A DNA stretch of 64,000 nt, taken from contig NC_023749.2 in assembly GCF_000499845.2 (NCBI RefSeq), positions 28,978,381 through 29,042,380 of the forward strand, in the 5' to 3' direction. The notes under the pieces are model-generated. The model did not search any database and was not told where the DNA came from. It saw only the letters and a program-made list of their open reading frames with translations. Each line of letters starts with the position of its first letter. The first letter of the stretch is position 1. Origin of the DNA: Phaseolus vulgaris. Its lineage: Eukaryota; Streptophyta; Magnoliopsida; Fabales; Fabaceae. A program made the translations under genes and the position numbers. Positions 28,833 through 39,403 of the stretch are shown piece after piece.

Positions 28833-29624
28833 TGATCCTGCCTGTTGACCGGAGCGCTGGAGAATGCCTCGTCAAAGGATCGACGTGCGCGCCGCTTCTC
28901 ACTTCCGTTCCTCCTCTGGATCTATCTCAAGAACCTGCAAAGAAACGATACGGCGCCGCTGCGGCCGATCGCACTCCGACGCTCAAGTCAGTGACGGTAT
29001 CACCAAATACTAAGAACTGGAACCGTGCAAATCTCTCTCACAAACAGCTCTGTCACTCGCAAGCGTAAAGTGTATGAACTGAACGTGCGTACCTTAGAAA
29101 ATCTGTTAGGAACTCTTATATACCTGGTGGTTCTCTCTCTCCTGGCAGTTACAGACTTGGACACGTGGCTTGCATCCGACTGTACACGTGCCATCATCTG
29201 GAGGCTCCCTGACTTGGCGCTACTTCTACTCTCATTTTGGCTAAGTTACTTATGCATGGTGCTGCCCAGTGCATAGCTAACTCAGGAGTGCGATCTCTAC
29301 TGAAACTGGCGAGGTAGGGCCTTCATACACCTTCCCTGTGGTCTCGCCGGCCGCCTTCATAATCTGCTTCTCCTTTAACTTCGGCGATGTACTTGTTCTG
29401 GCGATCTCCGACTGCCTGGTCGCCTGAGTCTGCATCTGGCGACTTCGTCCTCAACCTGGCGATCGCCTATTCTGGTAAGCTAGAGATCGGAACACGCCAA
29501 CTTAACTATGGGCGACTACACGTGCCTCCTGACTTCCTTCTCAACTGTCAACCTGGCGCCTTGTCAACACGCCTACACTGTAACAGGATGCCACGTCATC
29601 GCATCCGACCACCAGGGCGGTACA
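28833..29624 (-). repeat. 5' LTR of Tat-2
   Basis: 792 bp with TG/CA ends. It would drive gag-pol transcription to the left. It carries the TATATAAG box and ACGT motifs listed separately. Confidence 0.97.
29115..29122 (-). promoter_or_regulatory. TATA box of the Tat-2 5' LTR
   Basis: The minus strand reads GGTATATAAGAG. The same box lies in the solo LTR at 38303-38310 (plus strand), and related boxes lie in Tat-1 (about 8931), Tat-3 (44487, 54168) and Tat-4 (61501-61508). The transcript should start about 30 bp to the left. Confidence 0.65.
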
Positions 29625-29882
29625 AGAAGTAAGGAGATTGTCAAGGATGAACCCCATCATTTGAATAATGAGTCTTCTCTCCAATCTACGTGATCCATGT
29701 TAAAATATCTTTCTTGGAGAAAGATCAAGAGTTTTGGACATCTCATGACTTACTTTTGTTTAAAATATTCCAGTTCAATGGAAATTATGCAAAAAGGGTT
29801 TAGGGTTTACGTCTTGATTCTAAAAATAGGCCTTCTAGTATATTTATATATGTCCAACGCCAACAACATTCATAGTGACCTC

Positions 29883-31592
29883 TGTTGAAGCTGGAGGAAG
29901 CTTCTTCCCTACCAAGGCTTGATTTGTGTTTGATGAAGAAAATGGCTTGAGTGCTTTGAAGATTGTAATAGGTTTTTAGATTCATTTGTAATTAGGCTTG
30001 TAAGTGTGTATGATTGCCTTTTGCTGTGTAACCTATCCTAGATGCCTAACCAAGTCTAGATCAAGCACATGATGTGGTTAAATGGTTTTTGAAAAGCCTT
30101 TTGAAATGTTTTTAACAGTTTTAAAAACAGTACACAAATAAATCTGTTTTATGGAGAAAGAATCTGTTTATTTCTTCTCTGTTAAAAAGGCTTTCGTTTA
30201 ATGGTTTTTGAAAAGCTTTTTAAAATGGTTTTAACAGTTTTAAAACAGTACACAAATAAATCTGTTTTATGGAGAAAGAATCTCTTTATTTCTTCTCTGT
30301 TAAAAGGCTTTTCTAAATTTCTGTTAAGGCACCAAGGGAAAGCTCAGTTCGTTATTTCAGTTAAGATGAGCTGGCTTGTGTGTTATACTTTAATCTGTTT
30401 TACTGTGAAAGAACAGGTTTATTCTTTGGTCTGCTGAAAGGTTTTCACAAGTTAGTTAGGGCACCAAAGGTACCACTCAGACAGTTATTTCTGTTAAGCT
30501 GAGTTGGCAGTTTTCACAAAATAAATCTGTTAAGTTCAAAACTGAATCTGTTGTTTTCTTAACTGCTTTTCAACAGTTTTTTGAAAAGAAGTTAGAAACT
30601 ATTTTCTATATAAAGAAAAGTCTCTCTCACATGGATTAGTGCTGAGGAATTACGCTTTTGACAGAGATCAAACAATTTCCATGTGAGAAGAAGGATTGAA
30701 AGAGTTTTTGAAAGGTTTTCCAAAGAGATTTTCAAGTGTGCTTGTTCTAGGAAAACCTTGAATCTTGGTGAAGGTGCTGGTGCAGTTTCTGCAGCAAATT
30801 GAACTACTGGTTTTGAGTTCTTGCATCTTCTTTTCAGGAGTAATCTTTCCTTTATTATGTTTTGTAAAGGTGTAAGTGTTAGTCACTCCTTGATAGGGTT
30901 TCTTGGAGTGCAAGGTGTGCTGAAATAGGGTTTTTCAGCATTGTGTGTGGTGTTCTTGTAGTGTTCAAGAACTGCTGGTTTTGTAAGTGATTGATACTGT
31001 TTTTAGTGAATTCCACCTTGGGGTAAGGTGAGACTGGATGTAGCTCTGTATGAGTGAACCAGTATAAAAACGTGTGTATCTTGTATTCTCATCCCTGAAC
31101 TCTTTTCTGGTTTTTGCTTAATTCTGTCAAGAACTAAATCTGTTCTTTTTAAATTGAATCTGTTAATTCTGGGTTAAGTGAAAACTGTTCTTCCTAATTT
31201 GTTGAAGTTTTCTGATCATATACAAGGTTGCTGCATATAATGTTTTAAGTGAATTGTGAACAAACTGATCATTCATTAAAACCTAAGAAAGGATCATACT
31301 TCCTGAAATCTTGTGTTGTGTAACTTTTGATTGATTCCTAAGCATAGCTGTATCCCTCATCCTCACAATGTTAAGCTGATCTAGTTCTGTTATAATTCTT
31401 TGTTGAACACAATTTTACATTGAACAAAAATTCAAATTGTGCCAAGACTGCTCTGAAGAATCAATCTGTTTCATGTAAAAACAACCTGTTCTTTTTGCCT
31501 CTGGAATACTGAAAAATTGTGTGTTCTTGCGAAAATTTTATAAGCTCAATTCACCCCTCCCCTCTTGAACTTAGACACTAATAGACCCAACA
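29883..31592 (+). mobile_element. Solo LTR, 1710 bp (TSD acctc)
   Basis: The ends are TGTTGAAGCTGG...AGACCCAACA, with perfect TSDs acctc at 29878-29882 and 31593-31597. A TATATAAA box is at 30607-30614, and the end region 'GTGAACCAGTATAAAAACG' and 'CAATTCACCCCTCCCCTC' resembles the ends of the GGTTGTTT family in sense orientation. It is rich in short GTTTT/AAAAC words. There is no coding region. Confidence 0.88.
30078..30310 (+). repeat. Tandem duplication of about 120 bp inside the solo LTR
   Basis: The block starting 'TTAAATGGTTTTTGAAAAG' (about 30078) and containing 'AAATCTGTTTTATGGAGAAAG' is repeated at about 30198 with small changes. A third, weaker echo follows near 30385. It lies upstream of the TATA box. 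Confidence 0.75.
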
Positions 31593-31597
31593 ACCTC

Positions 31598-32017
31598 ACC
31601 CACCTATTGCTTATTATTCACCCTTTTATTGATTATGCTTAAAAAAAGGGAGAGTAAAGAGTAAGGAAGAGCGACCAAGAGGGCTCTGAAAAGAAAATGG
31701 CTCTAATTCTCAAAACCTATGTTTGTTTGAGCATACGTTTGAGGGAGAGTCTCAAAGAAAAGGAGCAGAATATGAGTTTACAAATCAAGGGGAGGCTTTA
31801 GAAAAGAAGAAGAACAAGCTAAAAGGAGCACTCTTACAAGCATCTACCATTGATAAGTTGTAGATATTCGTTAAAATATTCAACTAAAAAAGAGCATCTT
31901 ACACTAATTGAGTAAATGAATCCTGCAACTCAATGTTGATGTCAAAGAAGATATCGATCATCAAATTAATGAATTTTACGTTATGTCATGATTTGTTTTT
32001 ATTCTATTATTAATCTT
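31598..32017. other. Unassigned spacer
   Basis: 420 bp of AT-rich DNA between the solo LTR and the Athila-like element. I see no coding frame or repeat. Confidence 0.4.
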
Positions 32018-32022
32018 CATGT

Positions 32023-34102
32023 TGATGACTCTTTTTAGGCAAGTGTACCATTTCAGAAGTAATAATTTGTTCTTAAGGACGGATATCGAACTCACAAGGA
32101 ACAATTATTTAAAATCTTAATAGTAACACTCACTAAGTATAAGAATATGTACAATAATTTTATTTGATTTAATATTGACAATAATTTGCATGAAAATTAA
32201 ATAAAAGCAAAGTAAAGAGTTGTTAATTCAATTGGGAAAATTTGGATTGGGTTTCATCCTTCTTACTCTTTTGTATTTTGAAAAGTATAGTAATATTCGA
32301 TCATTTGATTGATATTGATGCCCATATAAAATTCATTTATATCGATTTCTCGCATATTTATAAAAACTTTATCATTACAATTAAATGTTGATAGCAATTA
32401 ACATTTCAAATCTAATCATAACATTCAAATATGTTAAGCATTATCATTTAGGTCAAAAACTTATAAGTTTCAGTCAAATCTAAGGATTAAAATTATGTTA
32501 AAACAAACATTACAAATAAAATGACAAAATCAATCATCAATTAAGAACAAAATATTATAGTTAAGTATCACCTCAATACATCAAAATTTGAACATATTAC
32601 TCTCAATCCCAAAGGGTAAAATTAGCCACTCATGTTGGCCATTACAAGCATGGAAAGCAATAAAAGAAGATCCATGATGTTTCTCCTTAATTGTTGCCTC
32701 ATCTAGGTATCACCTCCTATTCTCCCAATGAATGTCTAGGGTTGTACCTCACACCTCATATTTAACCTAGTTGGGCTTGGGCTAAGTGACTTCTCGCCTG
32801 GGTGTGATGGAGCTCACCTGGGCGAGATTGAGCTCGCTTGAGCGAGATCCTCCGAGAGGCTTCTTCCTTAGGCGAGTTTGGGTGAGTGTTGGAGTCTTCC
32901 AGATTTCCCTTATTATCTTGTATATTCTCCTTTTGTCCTTTTGATGTGAGTTTATTTTAGATTGGCACATTTTAGAGGTTACACTTTTGTTTAAGCTTTT
33001 TGAGAATAACATTTATGGTGACAAACCCAAAGAAGATTCCCACTGGATACGAACTTAACCAAGTGGTTAAGTAAGTGTGAAGGTTCACTTCTAGAGGCCA
33101 AAGAGAAAAACACAAATATGGTGAAAATGATTAACAAAGCTTGTGGAATTAAATGAACACAAAGAAGAAGATAACAAGATAAAGACCGAAATTAAATGGA
33201 CATGAGAATATAAAGGAGGAAAGAAAGGTGGCGCAAAAGAAGAACACAAAAGAGAAAAGATGAAAGGATGAAGAAAGCTTATGGAGAAAGGGGCAATGAA
33301 TCACGCCACTTGGAGGATGGGATACTCCAAAATGAGTGGTGAAGAGCCGCCACTTGAAGTGCACACACACTCAAGATAAGATCCACAAAGGAAAGCACTC
33401 AAGTCTCACTAAACACTCTTGCAAAGTTTCTTTACTATTTCCAAATTCAATGTGTCAATACATGGGGAAAGACACCCTTTATATAGGGAGTAGTGGCTTG
33501 GAGAGTAAGATGAAAGAGGGGTAGAAAAGTAATGGAAGAGGGGAGCCCAAGCATTCACTATAGTCAATGTCGCCCCTTAGGCATAGTTTCTAGAAGCTAG
33601 GCCTACAGAAAGACCTAAACCTAGGTGCTCATGAAGAGAAAATGGGCTTGGCATAAGCCTAAATGCTAAGCACACCCTATTCTAGCTATGATAACCTAAT
33701 CTACTAAAATTACAAAAAAAGAAATTAGTTGTTCCCATCATATGGGCTCTGCTCCTGGTGATCCTTTGAGGAATGATAGGCTCTAAGGCACTAGCTAGTG
33801 AATGGTCTTGACCTAGCCCTGGTTCCTGTGTCATGCTCTGGATTATCCTTCTGGAAGGTTGAGCTAGTTTAGGGGATGCTCTATCTCTCAAGTCGTCATC
33901 ACCTTTCATCTTAATTTTTCCCTAAAATCATGAAATTAACACAAATTTGGGAATAAGTCATTTTTATTCATATTATAATCACAAAATATGTAAAAAGGTT
34001 TAAATTATATATTAGGGGTTAAATTATGGTTATTTTTTTCAATAAATATCAATAAGTGATTGTATTTTAATATAAAGTATTACTGAAATATGACACTTAT
34101 CA
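32023..34102 (-). repeat. 3' LTR of the Athila-like element (with insert)
   Basis: It aligns by eye with 37335-39398 on both sides of the inserts, for example 'GATGCCCATATAAAATTCATTTAT' type sequence near 32318 and 37617. About 1090 bp remain without the 989-bp insert. Many differences between the two LTRs show an old element. Confidence 0.82.
32942..33930 (-). mobile_element. Insert (LTR-like) in the left LTR of the Athila-like element
   Basis: The other LTR lacks these 989 bp (compare 39228-39234), which defines the insert. Reverse-complemented, it runs TGATTTTAGGG...ACTCACATCA, and its end matches the solo LTR at 10832-11837. No clear 5-bp TSD is seen. A solo LTR formed with loss or change of the flanks is likely. 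Confidence 0.7.
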
Positions 34103-36059
34103 ACTCCCCCAACTTAGAATCTTGCTTGACCTCAAGCAAAGTAAATGAATATAACTAAATTATATTTGAATTTAAATATAAAAAAAAAATTATGCACTAA
34201 ACAACAAATTAATTAGAATCTTATGTTGCTTCCAAATTCAAATATAGCAAAATATAGATACAATCAACTTCCATAATCGAACTAAAACAATAATATGACA
34301 ATTCATCAAGGAATTTCTTTTCATGTGCTCACGGGTAAGTGTTTCTCTCTATTTTCACTTAATCATAACAAATATAGTTGCTTTTCATTTCATCTTCATA
34401 TCACAAACATATTAGAAACATGAATCTTGAGGTCTTTTACAAGGTTATAATGAGGTTGGGCTTCCAAAAAGTATTAGTTTTCCAAATAACAAAATGCATA
34501 TTTTAAAGAATAAGAACATACCTACAATCCAATTACAAAACATATGTATTATCTACTCACCATTTTCTTTGACTTCACGTTTTTCCTTATTTTCTTTTTA
34601 TTCATGATTTCAACATGAATTTTTATTTTATTTTTTTCTCTTTCTCTTTTTTTCTATTTTTAATCAATTAATAGGAATACATTATTCATACTTCCAAAAA
34701 TTGAATTATTTAAACTCTAACACACTAGAACCAACCATTCCCTTTTCTATGTGTATTGCATCTATGTTCTCCTTCCTTAAATATGTCAATATGTAGAAAA
34801 ATATATCATTCAAGGTTTAAGGTGCAATAATAACAAAATTTTTTGGCTCAAAAGGGTTATCAAAAAATGAATTCTATTTACATAAAGGTTGGCTATTTCG
34901 TCATAGATTCCTAATTAACAGAAATGCCTTAGTCATCTTCATGCTCTTTTATGATGTAACATAAAATAAAAATTAAGCAACTACAATTGTCTATTCAACA
35001 GTAAAACTCTTAAATTGATTAGGGTTCACACACTCAGATGGTTTAATTAGTCTTATTCATGTATCACAATCATCAATCAATCACCGTGTTAAATTTTCAT
35101 GTATCACAATTTCAACTACATTTGAATAGGGATTCAATCACATTTACTTTTCCAACCTATGTTTAATTTATTTAACTATTTAATATTCAAACACAAAGTC
35201 TGATTAATATTTTTTTTCTACAATTCAAATTAATATTTCAGTTCTTGTGATATTATTTAAAAAAAATAGAAAACAACTCAATAATTAAATTAAAACGGAA
35301 AATAACTCAACAATAAAAAAATATAAGCATATTAAATGACTAAAAAGAAATAAATAAGCAAACTTAACAACTAAAAAATATAAGCAATTTAAACAACTGA
35401 AAAGAAATAATTAGAAAGATAAAACCATATTTTTGTCCAGTGTTATGCTTAATCTTCTCTTCTTAGAAATTCATCTAGCTCTATATTAAATTCCTCATTT
35501 ACAATTGTAGATGGTCCTACTTCATCTGTTGTATATGTCCCCAAAAATATAGGTCATGCATGATCCAAACTGTTTTGGGGTCATCAAACTTGGTTTCACC
35601 ACACAACACATAACTTAAACAAAAACTAAACAAAACACACAAAAACAAAACACAAATTAAAATACTAGGTTGCCTCCCATTAAGCGTTTGTTTAACGTCA
35701 TAGCTTGACGCTTGTTTCTTTATAGCTCCTTCAACAAAATCACTTTATGATCCTTTCAATTTCATCACCTAAAAATAAGGCTTTAGCCTTTGACCATTGA
35801 CTAACCAACTTTTGTGTGATAGTGGGTTCTCCAACTCCACTACTCTATAGAATTTAACAAGTGTTCTTTTAGGTGGTGGTTATCCTTCCTCATCCATGTT
35901 ACTTTTTTCTTGAATTATCTTAATGTAAGGGGGTAGACTTAGTTGGAGATTATTTTGTAACTTCTCCTTGTTTTTCTTTTATTTTCTTTTCTTACATCTA
36001 TTCTTCCTAACTGTCTTCTCAATTTTTAAATTTAACTGCAATTGATCTATAGAAACAGG
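34103..36059 (-). other. Interior of the Athila-like element, non-coding
   Basis: Starts with the purine tract and 'GGTCAAGCAAGATTCTAAGT' (minus strand), continues as AT-rich DNA and contains the post-pol Athila-like motif near 35660-35720. I see no coding frame. The gene part was probably lost, leaving the two non-coding ends joined. Confidence 0.55.
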
Positions 36060-37260
36060 TATTCTTAATATCATAAGACAAATCAAGTAAGGATTAGTAT
36101 AAAAAGTAATAAAAAAATTATTATTATATATATAAGAAAAACCAAAAATATAAAATTAATTTTTTTAATATTTAAAAAAAAACAGAAAATTTAAATAAAG
36201 AAAAGAAAAAATAAATAAATAAAAGAAAAAAAAACAATACGCATATGAATAATATACAAAAGAAACAAACGCTTTTAAGTTAACAAAATTAAATAAGAAA
36301 CTAAATAATGTTAACAAAATTAAAAAAAATAAGAAAAATATGTAAAAACTAAAATAAAATAAAAATAAAATACAAACTTAAATAAATATGTAAAATAAAA
36401 TTAATAACTACCTAAACTACAAATTAAAACTTAAAATTAAAACAAAAATAAAATAAAATAAAACACTAAAATAAAAAATAAGAAACATATTCAAAAAATA
36501 AAATATAAATATAAATAAGAAATATAAATATAAACATAAAAAAAAACTTACGTAAATAAAAACAAAAATAACTAAAATAAAAATAAATATTAAAAAAACT
36601 TAAAAATAAAAAATAAAAAATAAAAACGTACTTAAATAAAAAATAAAAAGAATAACATATAAATAAAATAAAATAAAACTAAAACAAAAATAAAAAATAT
36701 AATTTTAATTTTAATTGTAACTAATTAACTAATAAACAGAAACAGAACCTTATCGTTATAAAAAAACTAACGAAAATAAACTAGAAATAGGTATGTGAAA
36801 TGAAAATAAAAATTAAAAACTAAAAGAAAATAAAACTAAAACTAAATAAAAGAAAATAAAGACACTAAAAATGAATAAAATAAATACACTAAACAAAAAC
36901 TAAATAAAATAAAATAATAAATACACTAAAAAACTAAATACAATAAATACTAAACAAAGACCAAATAAAATAAAACAATAAATACACTTAAAAAACTAAA
37001 TAAAATAAAATAATAAATACAGTTAAACCAAATAATAATAAAAAAATTAATAAAATAAATCCACTAAAAAAATAAATAAAACAAATATACTAACCAAAAA
37101 AAATTTAAAAAATAAAAAATTTAAAAAATATTCACATAAAACAAATACTTTAAAAAATACACATCTACAGAAAAAAAAACAATAAAAAAAATATTCACAA
37201 CTAAAAAAAACAAAATACTTTAAAAAAATATTCATATTTAATAGAATAAAAAGTTTAAAA
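36060..37260. repeat. A-rich low-complexity tract (AAATAAAATAAA type)
   Basis: About 1.2 kb built largely from A-runs broken by single T or C, with words like AAATAAAATAAA, AAAACTAAA and TAAATACACTAAA. A greatly outnumbers T on the plus strand. It lies next to the primer site, in the 5' leader of the element. Open frames here are products of base composition. Confidence 0.85.
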
Positions 37261-37308
37261 ATATTCACAATACTTTCCAAATTATACTTTCAAATTTTAA
37301 ACAAATTT

Positions 37309-37329
37309 GTTCCTCGACAACTACGTCAA
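37309..37329 (-). other. Decayed primer-binding site of the Athila-like element
   Basis: The minus strand reads TTGACGTAGTTGTCGAGGAA, five bases from the LTR. The usual tRNA-Asp-type site is TTGGCGCCGTTGCCGGGGAA. Four of the five differences are C-to-T or G-to-A changes, as expected from decay of methylated cytosines. Confidence 0.6.
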
Positions 37330-37334
37330 GCACT

Positions 37335-39398
37335 TGATGACTCTTTTTTACAACAAGTGTACCGAATAAGAAGTAATAACTTATCCCTAACGGATATTGA
37401 ATCCATAAAGAACAATTATTTAAAATCCTATTAGTAACATATAAGAATATGTACAATAATTTGATTTGAATTTATATTGACAATAGTTTGTAGGAAAATT
37501 AAATAAAAACAAAGTAAAGAGTTGTTGATTCAATTGAGAAAAATTGGTATTGAGGTTCATCCTTCTTACAATTTTGTATTTTGAAAAACATAGTATTCTA
37601 TTCTTTTATTGTTATTGATGCCCATATAAAATTCATTTATATTGATTTCTCGCATACAAAATTATTAAGAGAGTATCCTAAATATTGATTTCTTGCATAT
37701 TTATAAAAAGTCATTATCAATATTGTACCGCCCTGGTAGTCGGAAGTGATGACGTGGCATCAAGCTATTGTATAGGCGTGTTGATGGGACACCTGGCTGG
37801 CAGAAGGGAAGGAAGTCGGGGGGCTCGTGTAGTCGCCAGCTATTAAGTTGGCGTGCTCCGATCTCCAGCACACCTGAACCGGCGGTCACCGGGTTGAAGA
37901 TGAAGTCGCCAGATGTGAACCCAGGCGACCAAGTGATTAGAGATCGCCGGAAGCGAGGACATCGCCAAAGATGAAGGCAGATGGACATTTCCCAGCTGGC
38001 CAGAGGATGAAGATCGGGAGATAGCACACTTGAACATACACGGTGAAGCAGGTAGGGCAGATCATGAAGGCGGCCGGCGAGACCACAGGGAAGGTGTGTA
38101 CGAAGGCACCCGAACTCGCCACCCAGAAGAGATCACGCTCCAAGGCAACTATGCACTGAGTATACCATGCATAAGTAACTTAGCCAAAGAAGAGTCAGAA
38201 GTAGCGCCCAAGTCAAGGATGCTCCAGATGATGGCACGTGTACAGCTGGATGCGAGCCACGTGTCCAGATGTGTAACTGCCAGGAGAGAGAAAGTGTCCA
38301 GGTATATAAGAGTTTCCAACGAACTTCTGAGGTACGCACGCGTTTAGATTACTTCTTTACAGCTGCGAGAACGAGAGTACGCTGAGAGAGAACTTGTCAC
38401 GGTTCCTTAGAGTTCTTGAGTTTTACTCTTAGTAATTGGTGGTTCAGTCGCTGACTTGGGCGTCGGAGCGTGATCAGCCGCAGCGGCGCCATTTCGTCTT
38501 TTGCAGGTTCTTGAGGTGGATCGCGGTGAAGGACGGAGGCTAACACGGCGCAGAAGTCGATCCAAGCCGACGAGGCAAAGCTTCAGCGTTTCGGTCAACA
38601 GGCAGGATCAAATATGATTAGAATTTGATAGCAATTAACATTTCAAATCTATTTCTAACATTCAAATATGTTAAGCATTATCATTTGGGTTAGAAACTTA
38701 AAAATACTTTTCAGTCAAATATAAGGATCAAAATCATGGTAAAACAAGCATTACAAATAAAATGACAATACCAAACATCAGTCAAGAACAAAATATTATA
38801 TTTAAATATCACCTCACTACATAAGATTTTGAACAGATTACTCAAAGGGTAGAATTAGTCATTCATGTTGGCCATTACAAGCATGGAAAGCAAGAAAAGA
38901 AGATTCAGGATGTTTCTCCATAACGACTGCCTCCTCTAGGGTTTTCTACCACCTCCTATTCTCCTAATGAATGTCCAGGATTGTGCTTCAGGCATCATAT
39001 TTAATCTAGTTGGACTTGTGCTAAGTGACTTCTCGCTTGGGTGTGATTGGGTTCGCCTAGGTGAGTTGGACGAAAACAAGCCTAATGTCTCTAGAATGAT
39101 ATCGGCTGGGAGAGATTGAGCTTGTTTGGGCAAGATCCTCTGGGACGCTTCTGGCTTAGACGAGTTTGGGCAAGTGTTGGAGCCTTGTAGCTTTCCCTTT
39201 TTATCTTTTATATTCTCCTTTTGCCCTTTGAAGTTAACACAAATTTGGGAATAAATCGTTCTTATTCATATTATAATCACAAAATATGTAAAAATGTTTA
39301 AATTAATAAATTAGGGTTTAAATTATATCTTTTCTCAATAAATATCCATAAGTGTTTGTGATTTAATATGAAATATTACTGAAATATGTCACTTATCA
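37335..39398 (-). repeat. 5' LTR of the Athila-like element (with insert)
   Basis: TGATGACTCTTTTTTAC...GTCACTTATCA. It is split by the solo LTR at 37724-38610; about 1170 bp remain without it. It is the partner of 32023-34102. Confidence 0.82.
37724..38610 (+). mobile_element. Tat-2-type solo LTR (TSD aatat)
   Basis: Ends TGTACCGCCCTGG...GGCAGGATCA (887 bp) with perfect TSDs aatat at 37719-37723 and 38611-38615. It is the reverse complement, with divergence, of the Tat-2 LTR: it shares both termini, the TATATAAG box (38303-38310), the ACACGTG motifs and the transcript-start region. It shows an earlier insertion of the same family followed by LTR-LTR recombination. Confidence 0.93.
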
Positions 39399-39403
39399 CA
39401 TGC

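Larger units (their letters stand above)
17620..29624 (-). mobile_element. Tat-2: young full-length Tat-lineage Ty3/gypsy element (TSD agaag)
   Basis: Two 792-bp LTRs (17620-18411 and 28833-29624) differ at one position that I can find (17709 T against 28922 C). Perfect TSDs agaag lie at 17615-17619 and 29625-29629. On the minus strand: 5' LTR, primer-binding site, gag-protease-RT-RNase H, integrase, tandem repeats, then the aORF gene on the plus strand, a polypurine tract and the 3' LTR. All domains are open apart from one in-frame TAG between RNase H and integrase. This is the best reference copy in the window. Confidence 0.97.
32023..39398 (-). mobile_element. Non-autonomous Athila-like LTR retrotransposon with both LTRs invaded
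   Basis: Direct repeats starting TGATGACTCTTTTT and ending GACACTTATCA bound a 3.2-kb interior. The flanks are catgt (32018-32022) and catgc (39399-39403), a 5-bp duplication with one change. Polarity is minus: a purine tract (TTGGGGGAGT) abuts the left LTR and a decayed primer site abuts the right one. The interior has a motif near 35660-35720 (minus strand: 'GCTATGACGTTAAACAAACGC', then 'GGGAGGCAACC') that I know from Athila-type legume elements. No gag or pol is visible, so it depends on another element. Confidence 0.82.

Noticed and set aside
34103..36059. Possible env-like gene of the Athila-like element
   Set aside because: No long frame, signal peptide or membrane segment is visible; the interior is non-coding.
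37047..37456. Phe/Leu-rich minus-strand frames that look like membrane proteins
   Set aside because: Products of the A-rich tract; no conserved residues.
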